DNA of 34,125 bases from Deltaproteobacteria bacterium (GTDB taxonomy: Bacteria; Desulfobacterota; Binatia; UBA9968; JAJDTQ01): assembly GCA_028821115.1 (NCBI GenBank), contig JAPPHF010000061.1:1-34125 (forward strand). Direction: 5' to 3'. Below the pieces are notes generated by a model. That model saw nothing but the letters and a program-made list of their open reading frames with translations, ran no database searches and was not told the DNA's origin. The position numbers and the translations under genes were made by a program. Positions 18,511 through 28,680 of the stretch are shown in pieces. Each line of letters starts with the position of its first letter. Position 1 is the first letter of the stretch.

Positions 18511-20211
18511 CTACATCCGCTCCAGGGACTGGATGCCGAGGATGGTGAGGCCGCTGTGGAGCACCTGCTTCACGGCGGTAAAGAGCAGCAGCCGGGCCTG
18601 CGCCTTGCCGGCATCCTCTCCCTTGACCCGAAGGACCGCGTAGCTGGCGTGCAGGCCGCGGGCCAGCTCCAGCAGGTAGTTGGCCAGCACGGAGGGTTCG
18701 TAGAGGCGGCCCGCTTCGCGCAGCACGTCCGGGTAGCGGGCCACCAGGCTTACCAGCCGATGGGCCTCGGGTTCCACCAGCGGAGCCACGTCGGCATCCG
18801 GGTCCGGGTCGAGGCCGCAGTTGCGCAGGATGCCGGCGATGCGGGCGTGGGCGCTCATCAGGTAGGGGCCGGTGTCGCCGTCGAAGGAGATGGCCAGGTC
18901 CCAGTCGAAGCGGTAGTCCTTGATCCGCTGCTTGGACAGGTCCGCGAAGAAGATGGCGGCGATACCGACGGCCTCGGCCACGGTCTCCTCGTCCTCCAGA
19001 ACGAGCCGCTTCTCGATCTCGCCGCGCATGTACGCCAGCGCCCGCTCCCGCGCCTCGTCCAGCAGCTCCTCCAGGTATATGACGTTGCCCTTGCGGGTGG
19101 ACATGCCCTGGACCAGCCCGAAGTTCACGTGCACGCAGTCCTTGGCCCAGGGGTGGCCGAGCAGCTTCAACACGGTGAACAGCTGCCGGAAGTGCAGCGA
19201 CTGGCCGCTCGCCACCACGTACACGATGCGGTCGCAGCCGTAGGTGTCGTGCCGATACCTGGCGGCGGCCACGTCCCGGGTGAGGTAGAGGGTGGTGCCG
19301 TCGGCCTTCTCCAGCAGGGCCGGCGTGTCGATGCCCTCCGCCGAGAGGTCGATGATGAGCGCCCCTTCCGACACCGTGGCCAGGCCCTTGGCGTGGGCTT
19401 CCTCGATGACCGCGTCCATCTTGTCGTTGAAGAACGACTCGCCGGTGTAGGAATCGAAACGCACGCCGAGCCGCTCATAGATCCGCTTGAAGTAGTCGAG
19501 GCTGGTGTCGCGGATCCTGCGCCACAGCGCCAGCGCCACCTCGTCCCCGGCCTCCTGGCGGCGGAACCATTCCCGCGCCTCCTCCACCAGCTCCGGGGCG
19601 CCGTCCGCCTCCTCGTGGAACTTGACGTACAGACGGTTGAGGCTCATCAGGTCGTCGGCGTCCTCGGGCCTTCCGAAGCGCTTGAGGCCCACGATCTGCC
19701 TGCCGAACTGGGTCCCCCAGTCGCCCACGTGGTTGATGCCCACGACCTTGTAGCCGAGGGCCTCGAAGATACGCACCAGCGCGCCGCCGATGATGGTGGA
19801 GCGCAGATGGCCCACGTGGAAGGGCTTGGCGATGTTGGGGGAGGAGTAGTCGATGGCGATGGTGTGACCGGCGCCGTCCCGGGAACAGCCGTACGCCTCG
19901 CCGGCCGACACTGCCTCTCGCAGCACCGCCTCGGCGTAGCGCGTCCGGTCCACCGACAGGTTCACGTAGCCGCCCAACGCCTGGGCGCCGCGCAGCAGCT
20001 CCAGGTCTCCCGCCGCCTTCTCGGCGATCTCTTTCGCGATGGCCGGCGGGGCCTTGCGCAGCTTCTTGGCCAGGGTGAAGCACGGGAACGCGAAATCGCC
20101 CATGTCCGGCTTCGGCGGCACCGTCAGCATGCGTTCCACCGCGTCGCTCTCAAGCTCCGCGTGCCGGGCGATGACCCGGGCCGCCTCGCCGCGGAAATCT
20201 TCGACCCTCAT
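18511..20211 (-). CDS. argS: Arginyl-tRNA synthetase
   Basis: 566 aa; IDYSSPNIAKPFHVGHLRSTIIG (HIGH-like), GVRFDSYTGES, VNFGLVQGMSTRKGNVIYLEELLDEA; terminal IQSLERM. Confidence 0.96.
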   Translation of the reverse strand: MRVEDFRGEAARVIARHAELESDAVERMLTVPPKPDMGDFAFPCFTLAKKLRKAPPAIAKEIAEKAAGDLELLRGAQALGGYVNLSVDRTRYAEAVLREAVSAGEAYGCSRDGAGHTIAIDYSSPNIAKPFHVGHLRSTIIGGALVRIFEALGYKVVGINHVGDWGTQFGRQIVGLKRFGRPEDADDLMSLNRLYVKFHEEADGAPELVEEAREWFRRQEAGDEVALALWRRIRDTSLDYFKRIYERLGVRFDSYTGESFFNDKMDAVIEEAHAKGLATVSEGALIIDLSAEGIDTPALLEKADGTTLYLTRDVAAARYRHDTYGCDRIVYVVASGQSLHFRQLFTVLKLLGHPWAKDCVHVNFGLVQGMSTRKGNVIYLEELLDEARERALAYMRGEIEKRLVLEDEETVAEAVGIAAIFFADLSKQRIKDYRFDWDLAISFDGDTGPYLMSAHARIAGILRNCGLDPDPDADVAPLVEPEAHRLVSLVARYPDVLREAGRLYEPSVLANYLLELARGLHASYAVLRVKGEDAGKAQARLLLFTAVKQVLHSGLTILGIQSLERM

Positions 20212-20300
20212 GATGCGGCCCGCCCCGTGCTTCCCGTCGACATCATCTCGCCGAGTCTAACACAAAAGGCGCACGTGTGAGCAGGGAGGCGCCGATGACA

Positions 20301-20330
20301 AGGTGTAGGGCGGGTTTCCAATCCGCCCGC
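20301..20330. repeat. REP-like hairpin GTAGGGCGGGTTTCCAATCCGCCCGC
   Basis: Stem GGGCGGGTT (20308-20316) / AATCCGCCC (20320-20328), one G-T pair, loop TCC; intergenic between argS and ppk2. Confidence 0.7.
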
Positions 20331-20460
20331 GGCTCGAACACATGCGGCGAACCCGTCCGAGGAAAGCCGGCTTTTCTGGACAAGCGCCGCGCTTTTCGAG
20401 TATTTCTGTGGTTCCCGAGTCGCCCGCGCGATGCATTCATGTGCGTTCAAAGGAGCAGAC

Positions 20461-21318
20461 ATGGCCAAGACGAACAAGCATGAGAAGAAGTTGAAGGACT
20501 CGGTCCGTGACGACGCCGGCGCAGCCGTGGATCGGCCGAAGAAGATCGACAACAAGCGTTACGAGAAGGAGCTTCTCAGGCTCCAGATTGAACTCGTGAC
20601 CATGCTCGAATGGATCAAGCAAGAGGGGCTCAAGGTGGTGGTATTGTTCGAGGGTCGCGACGCGGCGGGCAAGGGCGGCGTCATCAAGCGCATCACCCAG
20701 CACCTGAGTCCCCGGATATGCCGCGTCGTGGCGCTGCCCGCGCCCACCGAGCGCGAGCAGACCCAGTGGTACTTTCAGCGTTACGTGCCCCATCTGCCGG
20801 CCGCCGGGGAGATGGTGCTGTTCGATCGCAGTTGGTACAACCGCGCCGGGGTCGAGCGGGTCATGGGCTTTTGCACCAACGAGGAATACCAGGAGTTCCT
20901 GCGTAGCTGCCCGGAGTTCGAGCGCATGCTGGTCCGCTCCGGCATCATGCTGATCAAGTACTGGTTCTCGATCTCCGACGAGGAACAGGAGCGGCGCTTC
21001 CAGAGCCGGCTCAAAGCCAAGCACAAACGCTGGAAGCTGAGCCCGATGGACCTGGAGTCACGGCGGCGCTGGGTGGACTATTCGAGGGCGAAGGACGAGA
21101 TGTTCGCCCACACCGACATCAAGCAGGCGCCGTGGTACGTGGTCGAGGCGGACGTGAAGAAACACGCGCGGCTGAACTGCATCAGCCACCTGCTGAGCCT
21201 GATCCCCCATCAGGATTTGACGCCCGAACCGATCAAGCTGCCGAAACGGACGGATGCCGGCGCGTACGTCCGCCCGCCCATCACGGACCAGACCTTCGTC
21301 CCCGCGGTGTATCCCTGA
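20461..21318 (+). CDS. ppk2: Polyphosphate kinase 2 (PPK2), single-domain
   Basis: VVLFEGRDAAGKGGVIKRI Walker A; FDRSWYNRAGVERVMGFC Walker B/lid; AGGAGC upstream of ATG 20461. Confidence 0.95.
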   Translation: MAKTNKHEKKLKDSVRDDAGAAVDRPKKIDNKRYEKELLRLQIELVTMLEWIKQEGLKVVVLFEGRDAAGKGGVIKRITQHLSPRICRVVALPAPTEREQTQWYFQRYVPHLPAAGEMVLFDRSWYNRAGVERVMGFCTNEEYQEFLRSCPEFERMLVRSGIMLIKYWFSISDEEQERRFQSRLKAKHKRWKLSPMDLESRRRWVDYSRAKDEMFAHTDIKQAPWYVVEADVKKHARLNCISHLLSLIPHQDLTPEPIKLPKRTDAGAYVRPPITDQTFVPAVYP

Positions 21319-21370
21319 AAGCACGGATCACCTTTCTGGGGTTGCGTCCCCGGGATGGCCGCGCGCGGAA

Positions 21371-22411
21371 CTAGACCTCGAACGCCGGCGCCACGTGGCG
21401 GCTGAAGCGCTCCATGGAGGCGAGGACCTTGTCCTGCTTGAGGCCGCCGAAGTGGAAGCACAGGCCGATGTGGTTGGGGCCGACGACGTCGATGATGACC
21501 TTGAGGTGCTCGATGCAGGTGTCTGGGCCACCGAAGACGCCGCGGTTGTCCTGCACCATCATGTCGTAGGCCAGGCGCGCGTAGATCTTGTCCAGCATGG
21601 GCACGCGGGCGGGGTCGAGACGGACCTCGTCCAGGGCGAACTCGCGCCAGCGGTGCCACGCATCCTCCACTTCGGCGCGGGCCTGGCTGTCGTCCTCGCC
21701 GACGTAGATCGGGTACATGACGAAAACATCGTGGTCTTCCTCGGAGTAACCCGCTTCCCGCAGGCTTTCGAGGTAGACCTCGATGCGACGACGCTGCTCC
21801 TCGTTGCTGCCGATCCACGGCAGCGTCATGAGGTGGTAGCCGTGGCTTCCGATCATGCGGAAGTTGTCGAGGTCCCGGTTGGCCGGCACGTAGATCGGCG
21901 GATGGGGCTGCTGGTGCGGCCTGGGCCGCACGGTCATGCCGTGGTAGCTGAAGAACTCGCCGTCCCACTCCACGGTCTCCTCGGTCCACGCCATGCGGAT
22001 GACATCCAGGGCCTCCACGAGCCGCGGCTGCGCGGTGGGCCAGTGGTGTCCGTACACCTCGTACTCGTGAGGGCTCATGCCCCGGCCGGCGCCGAAGAGC
22101 AGGCGTCCGCCGGAGAGGAGATCCAGCATGGCGTAGTCCTCGGCGATCTGCAGCGGGTGGTGCATGGGCACCAATGACACGGCCGAGCCGAGTTGGAGCC
22201 GCCGGGTGCGCTGTGAGGCCGCCGACAGAAGCATCTGCGGACTGGGCATCATGCCGCCGAACAGGCGGAAGTGGTGCTCGGTGACCCACAGGCTGTCGAA
22301 CCCCATTTCCTCCGCGGCGTCGATCTGCTCGAGCCAGCGGGAGTAGAGCTCGCGCGAGTCCCCGTCGAGGTCGGGAACGTAGGTGTTGAGCAGGTAGTAT
22401 CCGAACTTCAT
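21371..22411 (-). CDS. LLM class flavin-dependent oxidoreductase (luciferase-like)
   Basis: MKFGYYLLNTYVPDLDGDSRELYSRWLEQIDAAEEMGFDSLWVTEHHF; GAGRGMSPHEYEVYG. Confidence 0.92.
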   Translation of the reverse strand: MKFGYYLLNTYVPDLDGDSRELYSRWLEQIDAAEEMGFDSLWVTEHHFRLFGGMMPSPQMLLSAASQRTRRLQLGSAVSLVPMHHPLQIAEDYAMLDLLSGGRLLFGAGRGMSPHEYEVYGHHWPTAQPRLVEALDVIRMAWTEETVEWDGEFFSYHGMTVRPRPHQQPHPPIYVPANRDLDNFRMIGSHGYHLMTLPWIGSNEEQRRRIEVYLESLREAGYSEEDHDVFVMYPIYVGEDDSQARAEVEDAWHRWREFALDEVRLDPARVPMLDKIYARLAYDMMVQDNRGVFGGPDTCIEHLKVIIDVVGPNHIGLCFHFGGLKQDKVLASMERFSRHVAPAFEV

Positions 22412-22460
22412 GGCGGTCCTTCGCATCTCGACACTGTCATTTCCGAACCGTGTCCTCGTT

Positions 22461-23687
22461 TCACCCGAGCCGCGCCTTCAAGGCGTCCAGGCTCGGCTCC
22501 ACCGGTTGCAGCTGCTCCGGCGGCACGGTCACGCTGGCGACCTGCTTGAGGCCGTGGCCGGTGATGTTGCACACGACCATGTCGTCGGCGCGGATGACGC
22601 CCTCCCGCCTGAGCCGCGCGGCCGCGGCCAGCGACACCGCGGCCGAGGGCTCGGCGAACACTCCGGCCAGACGGCCCAGCAGGTCCTGGGCCTCGAGGAT
22701 CTCGCCGTCCGGCAGCCCTACGCCGGTGCCGTTGCTGGCGCGCACCGCGCGCAGGGCGCGCAGCCCCAGCGCATGGGGGTTGCCCACCCGGATGCTCTCC
22801 GCCACCGTGGCGCCCGCGGCCACCGGCTCCACGGTGGCGCTGTTGGTGTTGAGCGCCGCGGCGATGGGGGCCGCGGCCTCGCTCTGAGCCGCCACCAGCC
22901 GGGGGAACCGGTGCACCCAGCCGAGGCCGTGCAATTCCAGGTAGCCCTTCCACATGGCCACGAGGCCGGCCCCGCCGGCCGTGGGGTGGATGATCCAATG
23001 GGGCACGTGCTCGTCCAGTTGATCGAACAGCTCGAAGGCGTAGGACTTCTTGCCCTCGTTGCGGTACGGGTTGGTGGACAGGCAGTCGTACCAGCCGAAC
23101 TCCTTGACCGCGGCGCGGTACAACGCGCCCATGCCTTCGAGGCTTTCCCCCTCCACCACCACGACGGTGGCGCCGCAGGCATACGCCTGGGTTACTTTGG
23201 CCGCATCGGTGCCCGCCGGCACCATGACGACGCTGCGCAACCCCGCGGCCGCGGCGTAGGCGGCCACCGACGCAGCGGCGTTGCCGGTGGACGGTACCGC
23301 CACGGTGTCGAAACCCAGCTCCACTGCGCGGGAGATACCCACGCTGTTGCTGCGGTCCTTGAGAGAGCCCGTGGGCAGCAGCGTGTCGTTCTTGACGTAG
23401 AGCCGTTCCATCCCCAGGTGCTCGCCCAGACGGCGGCAACGCATGAGCGGCGTGTAGCCCTCGCCCAGGGACACCACCGAGCCGCGGCTCTTGACCGGAA
23501 AGAAATCGAACCAGCGCCACAAGGTGTTGTCGGCGCTGGAGCGGATGATGCGCACGTCGGAGCGGGTGAGATGTCCGAGGTCCATGTGGACCTCCAGCAC
23601 GGCTCCGCAGGAGCCACAAACGAAGGTGTCGTCGGTCACCGCCTCCCAGCCGCACTGCGGACAGCGTAGGGCCGCGAACCTGCCCAT
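22461..23687 (-). CDS. Threonine synthase-like PLP-dependent enzyme with N-terminal zinc-ribbon-like motif
   Basis: CPQCGW...CGSCGA; LPTGSLKDRSNSVGIS; PSTGNAAASVAAYAAAAGL; TAGGAGL. Confidence 0.85.
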   Translation of the reverse strand: MGRFAALRCPQCGWEAVTDDTFVCGSCGAVLEVHMDLGHLTRSDVRIIRSSADNTLWRWFDFFPVKSRGSVVSLGEGYTPLMRCRRLGEHLGMERLYVKNDTLLPTGSLKDRSNSVGISRAVELGFDTVAVPSTGNAAASVAAYAAAAGLRSVVMVPAGTDAAKVTQAYACGATVVVVEGESLEGMGALYRAAVKEFGWYDCLSTNPYRNEGKKSYAFELFDQLDEHVPHWIIHPTAGGAGLVAMWKGYLELHGLGWVHRFPRLVAAQSEAAAPIAAALNTNSATVEPVAAGATVAESIRVGNPHALGLRALRAVRASNGTGVGLPDGEILEAQDLLGRLAGVFAEPSAAVSLAAAARLRREGVIRADDMVVCNITGHGLKQVASVTVPPEQLQPVEPSLDALKARLG

Positions 23688-23693
23688 GACCCC

Positions 23694-26585
23694 TCAGGCC
23701 CCGGCTTCCCGGGCGTCTTCCCACAGCACCTCCACCGGATGGAGCGCCCGGCGCCCGGTGAGATGCTCGATCTGCTGCCGGCAGGATATCCCCGACGCCA
23801 CCACGCGCGCGTCCTCGGGGGCGGCCTCCACCGCCGGCACCAAGCGGCGGTTGGCGATGGCCACGGACACGTCGTAGTGTTCCTTCTCGAAGCCGAAGGA
23901 GCCGGCCATGCCGCAGCAGCCGGAATCCACCTCGCGCACCTCGTGGCCGGCTTCCCGCAGTACCGACACCGTGGGCGTCATGCCCACCAAGGCCTTCTGG
24001 TGGCAGTGGCCGTGCAGCACCACCGGCGGCCTGGCGTCGCCGCCGTTCTTCAAAGCGCCCACCGCCTCGTCGCGTATCAGCAGCTCCTCGATGAGCAACG
24101 TGTGGCCTGCGACCATGCGCGACGGCTCGTTGCGCAGCAGGTCGGGGTACTCGTCCCGGAGCGTCAGGATGCAGGAAGGCTCCAGGCCCACCACCCGCAC
24201 TCCCTGCTCCACGTGGGGCAGCAGCCGGGCGACGTTCCAGGCGGCGTGGTCCTTGGCGTCCTGCAGCATGCCCTTGGAGATCATCGGGCGGCCGCAGCAG
24301 CGCCGCGGCACGGTCATCACCCGGTAGCCGAGATGCTCCAGCAGGTGGGTGGCCGCCACCGCCACGTCGGGCGTGTTGTAGGTGTTGAAGGTGTCGTGGA
24401 ACAGGATCACCGAGCCGCGGGAGCCGCTTCCCGCGGCATCGCGCTTGTTCCACCAAGTCTCGAAGTTGTTGCGCGCGAAGCTCGGCAACGGGCGCCTGCG
24501 GTCGATGCCCAGGAAGCGGTCCAGGAACCAGCGGCTGATGAAGCTGCCGTTGACCCGGTTCGTGACCGGCGCCGTCAACGAGCCCCAGCGGCTCAGGGCG
24601 CCGATGCGGCCGAACAGGCGGCTCCGCAGCGACACCCCGTGCACCTGCTGGTAGTGGTGCAGGAACTCGTACTTGAGCTTGGCCATGTCGACGTTGGAGG
24701 GGCACTCGGCCTTGCAGCCCTTGCACTCGAGGCACAGGTCCAGCACCTCGTGGAGCCGCTCGCCGGTGAACTCGGAGCGCGGCACCTTGCCGGACAACAC
24801 CGCGCGGAAGGCGGTGGCGCGCCCGCGGGTGGAGTGCTCCTCCTCCATTGTAGCCATGTAGGACGGGCACATGGTGCCGCCCAGGGTCTTGCGGCAGGCG
24901 CCGGTGCCGTTGCACATCTCCACCGCCGCCACGAAACCGCCCTGGTCGCTGAAGTCCAGCATCGTGTCCGGCTCCCAGGTCTTGTAGGAGGTGCCGTAGC
25001 GGAGCGAATCGGTCATGGGCGGCGCGTCCACGATCTTGCCGGGATTGAGCAGGTTGTCGGGATCGAACAGGCGCTTGACCTTGCGGAACTCCTGGTACAG
25101 CTCGGGGCCGAAGAGCTTCTCGTTCAGGTGGCTGCGGGCCAGGCCGTCGCCGTGCTCGCCGGACATGGCGCCGCCAAACTCCATCACCAAGTCCGAGATC
25201 TCGCGGGAGATCACCGTCATCTTCTCCACCTCGCCCGCTTCCTTGAGGTTGATGAACGGGCGGATGTGCATGCAGCCCACGGAGCAGTGGCCGTAGTAGC
25301 CGGCGCGGACGCCGTGGCTGCCGAGGATGCCGCGGAAGCGCTTGATGAACTCGGGCAGCCTCACCGGGTCCACCGCGGTGTCCTCGACGAACGCGATGGG
25401 CTTCTTCTCTCCCTTGATGCCCAGCAGGAGCCCCAGGCCGGCCTTGCGCACGCCCCAGATCTGATTCACCTCCCGTGGCTCGTAGGCCACGGAGGCGGCG
25501 TAGCCCATGCGCTCGCGCTGGCGGATCACCTCCAGCTTGTCGACCTTGTCGCGGACCTCCTCCAGGGTGTCGCCGTCGTATTCCACCATGAGGATGGCGT
25601 CCGGGTCGCCCTGCACGAAGCCCAGCCGCTTGGACTGCTCGATGTTGTTGCGCGCCAGGTCCAGGATGGGCTTGTCGGTGAGCTCCATGGCGTAGGGGTC
25701 GGTGGCGAGGATGGTTTCGGACACCGCCAGCGCGTCCTGGAGGTCGTGGAAGTGGATGACGTCCAGGGCGGTGAACTTCGGCTTGGGCACCAGCCGCATC
25801 TTGGCTTCCACCACGCACGCGAGGGTGCCCTCGGAGCCCACGATCAGGCGCGAGAGGTTGAACGGCTGGTCCTTGGTGAACTCGTCCAGATTGTAGCCCG
25901 AGACCCGCCGCATGAGCTTGGGATAGCGCTCCGCGATGAGCCCGCCGGCGGACTCCACCAGCGGCGGGAGCTGCTGGTAGATGCGGTTTTCCAGCCCCTT
26001 CCCTCCCTGCCTGGCGGCGAGCCCGTCCGTCGAGAGGTCCGTCAGCACCGCCTCGCTTCCGTCGGCCAGGAGCACGGTCAGCTCCAGCACGTGGTCCAGG
26101 GTTTTGCCGTAGACGACGGAATGGGCGCCGGCCGAGTTGTTGCCGATCATGCCGCCGATGGTGGCCCGGTTCGAGGTGGAGGTGTCCGGCCCGAAGAGCA
26201 TCCCCATGGGCGCCACGTGGGAATTAAGGGCGTCCTGGACCAGCCCCGGCTGGACGCGGGCCCAGAGCTCCTCCTGGTTCGTTTCCAGCACCTGGTTCAT
26301 GTACTTCGAGAAGTCCATGACGATGGCGTGGCCCACGGTCTGGCCCGCCAGTGAGGTGCCGCCGCCCCGGGCCAGCACCGGCACCCTGTGCCGGTTGGCC
26401 ACCTCGATGACCGCCTGCACGTCGCCCTTGTGCCTAGGGATCACCACGCCCACCGGCTCCATCTGGTAGATGGACGCATCGGTGGCGTAGAGCAGCCGCG
26501 AGTAGTGGTCGAACCGTACCTCGCCCTCCACCCGCTTGCGGAGCTCGGCCTCGGTCTCCCGGTAATCCTGCACTTCACGCGCCAT
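23694..26585 (-). CDS. FAD-binding / Fe-S-binding fusion dehydrogenase (GlcD+GlpC-like, YdiJ-like)
   Basis: About 963 aa from ATG 26585; PVLARGGGTSLAGQTVG FAD_binding_4; CLECKGCKAECPSNVDMAK 4Fe-4S; C-terminal CCGRPM and CCGMAGSFGFEK CCG motifs. Confidence 0.92.
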   Translation of the reverse strand: MAREVQDYRETEAELRKRVEGEVRFDHYSRLLYATDASIYQMEPVGVVIPRHKGDVQAVIEVANRHRVPVLARGGGTSLAGQTVGHAIVMDFSKYMNQVLETNQEELWARVQPGLVQDALNSHVAPMGMLFGPDTSTSNRATIGGMIGNNSAGAHSVVYGKTLDHVLELTVLLADGSEAVLTDLSTDGLAARQGGKGLENRIYQQLPPLVESAGGLIAERYPKLMRRVSGYNLDEFTKDQPFNLSRLIVGSEGTLACVVEAKMRLVPKPKFTALDVIHFHDLQDALAVSETILATDPYAMELTDKPILDLARNNIEQSKRLGFVQGDPDAILMVEYDGDTLEEVRDKVDKLEVIRQRERMGYAASVAYEPREVNQIWGVRKAGLGLLLGIKGEKKPIAFVEDTAVDPVRLPEFIKRFRGILGSHGVRAGYYGHCSVGCMHIRPFINLKEAGEVEKMTVISREISDLVMEFGGAMSGEHGDGLARSHLNEKLFGPELYQEFRKVKRLFDPDNLLNPGKIVDAPPMTDSLRYGTSYKTWEPDTMLDFSDQGGFVAAVEMCNGTGACRKTLGGTMCPSYMATMEEEHSTRGRATAFRAVLSGKVPRSEFTGERLHEVLDLCLECKGCKAECPSNVDMAKLKYEFLHHYQQVHGVSLRSRLFGRIGALSRWGSLTAPVTNRVNGSFISRWFLDRFLGIDRRRPLPSFARNNFETWWNKRDAAGSGSRGSVILFHDTFNTYNTPDVAVAATHLLEHLGYRVMTVPRRCCGRPMISKGMLQDAKDHAAWNVARLLPHVEQGVRVVGLEPSCILTLRDEYPDLLRNEPSRMVAGHTLLIEELLIRDEAVGALKNGGDARPPVVLHGHCHQKALVGMTPTVSVLREAGHEVREVDSGCCGMAGSFGFEKEHYDVSVAIANRRLVPAVEAAPEDARVVASGISCRQQIEHLTGRRALHPVEVLWEDAREAGA

Positions 26586-26661
26586 GGGAAATGCTCCTCG
26601 CCGCCACCCCGTCACGAACGAGATGGCGATGGCTCAGGTATCCCCGCCTCTGCGGAAAGAC

Positions 26662-26955
26662 TCAGTCGATGGGATCGTACCGCTTGACCACGGCCCGCGC
26701 GCCCTGCAGCGCCCGCGCATGTGTCTGGATGGCCTGGTGGTCCTCGCTTTCGCGATAGCGATCGATGTCTTCCTGGCTATCCCACTCGGCGTAGGAGATG
26801 TATTCTCCCGGGGAATCGATGCACTTCAGCAACTGCTCGGACTTGCAGCCCGGCTGAGCGAGCATGCGCGGGCCGCAATCCTCTTTCCATATGCGCTCCG
26901 CCTCCGCGGCTTGGCCGGGGTCGACGTTGACGTGGATCAATCTGACGATGGACAT
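26662..26955 (-). CDS. Antibiotic biosynthesis monooxygenase (ABM) domain protein
   Basis: 97 aa; EQLLKCIDSPGEYISYAEWDSQEDIDRYRESEDHQAI. Confidence 0.75.
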   Translation of the reverse strand: MSIVRLIHVNVDPGQAAEAERIWKEDCGPRMLAQPGCKSEQLLKCIDSPGEYISYAEWDSQEDIDRYRESEDHQAIQTHARALQGARAVVKRYDPID

Positions 26956-27221
26956 ATCAAGTCCTCCTCTTTGCGATTCGTCTGTTACGGTTTATTGCAA
27001 CTCTTCCGTATACCACAAGCGACTCGGAAGTTGATGAGAATTGGCGTACGGTCAAGTAGTCGGTTGGCTACAGCGAATCAACCCCAGTCCCTTGGAACCG
27101 GCTCGACGCAAATTGAGACAGGTAGACGAACCGGTTCGGCGAGAACACTCTCCTCGATCGCGGGAGCGATGGATGTTGAGGTTGATGATCTGATCCGAGC
27201 CGCGCGGTCCGAAAGGACTGC

Positions 27222-27575
27222 TCAATCACGCACGCGAATCCTCGACTCCTCCACGATCCAGAGCTGGCCGTCGACGGAGCCGGTGGAAAGCTGCTCAAGA
27301 AACCGCGCTCCAATTTCCAGAAGATGGTCGCGTGCTTGATTGTCCAGTCGAAACACGACGATTCCCGGATATGCGCCGGGCCGATATGTTCGGATGTCCG
27401 AAAAGTCACCATCGAGCGTCACGATTGCGCGGCGCTCCTGAACACAGACGGTCGCCAGGTCCGGATCGCTTACGCCGCCCAGTTGCTGATCGAGAACGGT
27501 CACCGCATCGTGACCCGCCCTATTAAACAACTCCGCCATTTCTGCGGGAAGGTTTTCGTCCAGCTTGAACCGCAC
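27222..27575 (-). CDS. DUF5615 family PIN-like protein (putative toxin)
   Basis: MRFKLDENLPAEMAELFNRAGHDAVTVLDQQLGGVSDPDLATVCVQERRAIVTLDGDFSDIRTYRPG. Confidence 0.88.
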   Translation of the reverse strand: MRFKLDENLPAEMAELFNRAGHDAVTVLDQQLGGVSDPDLATVCVQERRAIVTLDGDFSDIRTYRPGAYPGIVVFRLDNQARDHLLEIGARFLEQLSTGSVDGQLWIVEESRIRVRD

Positions 27576-27587
27576 TAGGGCTGTCCC

Positions 27588-27839
<252 letters not shown>

Positions 27840-27883
27840 CTAGGTACGCGAAAACGGCCTCAGTTCCAATAAGGGGGCGTTCG

Positions 27884-28573
27884 CTAGCCGTCGAGAAGTT
27901 CCCGGGCCGTGCGAAAGACGCCGTGGAACATGGGCACGGTGAGTTTGCCGGTGAAGGTGTTCTGCTGGCTGGGGTGGTAGGAGCCCAGAAGGGTCAAGCC
28001 GTTGTCGAGGTCGTGGCGGATGTCGTGGCCGAATTTCGGGCGGGGCCGGGGAATCGGTTGTCCTGCCTCGGCCGCCGCCTTGAGGTAAGAGTCGAAGGCG
28101 ATCTTGCCGAGAGCGATGACCACCCTGAGACGGCGGAGCAGCCGGAGGTCGCGGACCAGGTAGCCGCGGCAGTTGTCGAACTCGTCACGGGCGGGCTTGT
28201 TGGCGGGGGGCGCGCAGCGGACCGCGGCGGAGATGTAGCAGTCGGTGAGCTCCAGGCCGTCGTCGCGGTCCACGGACTCGGGCTGGTTGGCGAAGCCGTG
28301 CTCGAAGAGCGCGCGGTAGAGCCAGTCGCCGCTGCGGTCTCCGGTAAACATCCGGCCGGTGCGGTTGCCGCCGTGGGCGGCGGGCGCCAGACCCACGATC
28401 AGGAGCCGCGCGGCGCCGTCGCCGAAGCCGGGCAGAGGCCGGCCCCAGTACTTGTGGCCATGATAGCGGCGCGGCGGATTGGCCGCGGTTTCGGCCCGCC
28501 AGGCCACCAGCCGGGGGCACCTCCGGCACCGGATCGCCGCCCGGTTGACGCGTGTCAGGGAGTCCTTTTTCAT
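27884..28573 (-). CDS. Type-5 (UdgB-like) uracil-DNA glycosylase
   Basis: CRRCPRLVAWR; LLIVGLAPAAHGGNRTGRMFTGDRSGDWLYRALFEHGFANQPES; GSYHPSQQNTFTGKLT. Confidence 0.92.
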   Translation of the reverse strand: MKKDSLTRVNRAAIRCRRCPRLVAWRAETAANPPRRYHGHKYWGRPLPGFGDGAARLLIVGLAPAAHGGNRTGRMFTGDRSGDWLYRALFEHGFANQPESVDRDDGLELTDCYISAAVRCAPPANKPARDEFDNCRGYLVRDLRLLRRLRVVIALGKIAFDSYLKAAAEAGQPIPRPRPKFGHDIRHDLDNGLTLLGSYHPSQQNTFTGKLTVPMFHGVFRTARELLDG

Positions 28574-28680
28574 ACGCGTCACGGCATAGCGCATCGGCCG
28601 CCCGCGCGCCACCGGGGGACCCGCGCCGAGGGGTTGACGCGGTCTGTCGCAAGGCCTCGGGGAAGGCCCGAAAACCCACC

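Noticed and set aside
18379-20280. 633-aa plus-strand ORF opposite argS/surE
   Set aside because: argS and surE on the minus strand are unambiguous; this is an antisense open frame.
22408-25818. 1136-aa minus-strand ORF
   Set aside because: Out-of-frame shadow of the threonine-synthase-like and FAD/Fe-S genes; low-complexity Arg/Gly/Pro-rich translation typical of GC-rich off-frames.
23739-26354. 871-aa plus-strand ORF opposite the FAD/Fe-S dehydrogenase
   Set aside because: Antisense GC-skew artefact rich in His/Val/Gln/Ala; no motif.
27068-27412. 114-aa minus ORF overlapping the DUF5615 gene
   Set aside because: Overlaps the well-supported PIN-like gene in another frame; no recognisable domain.
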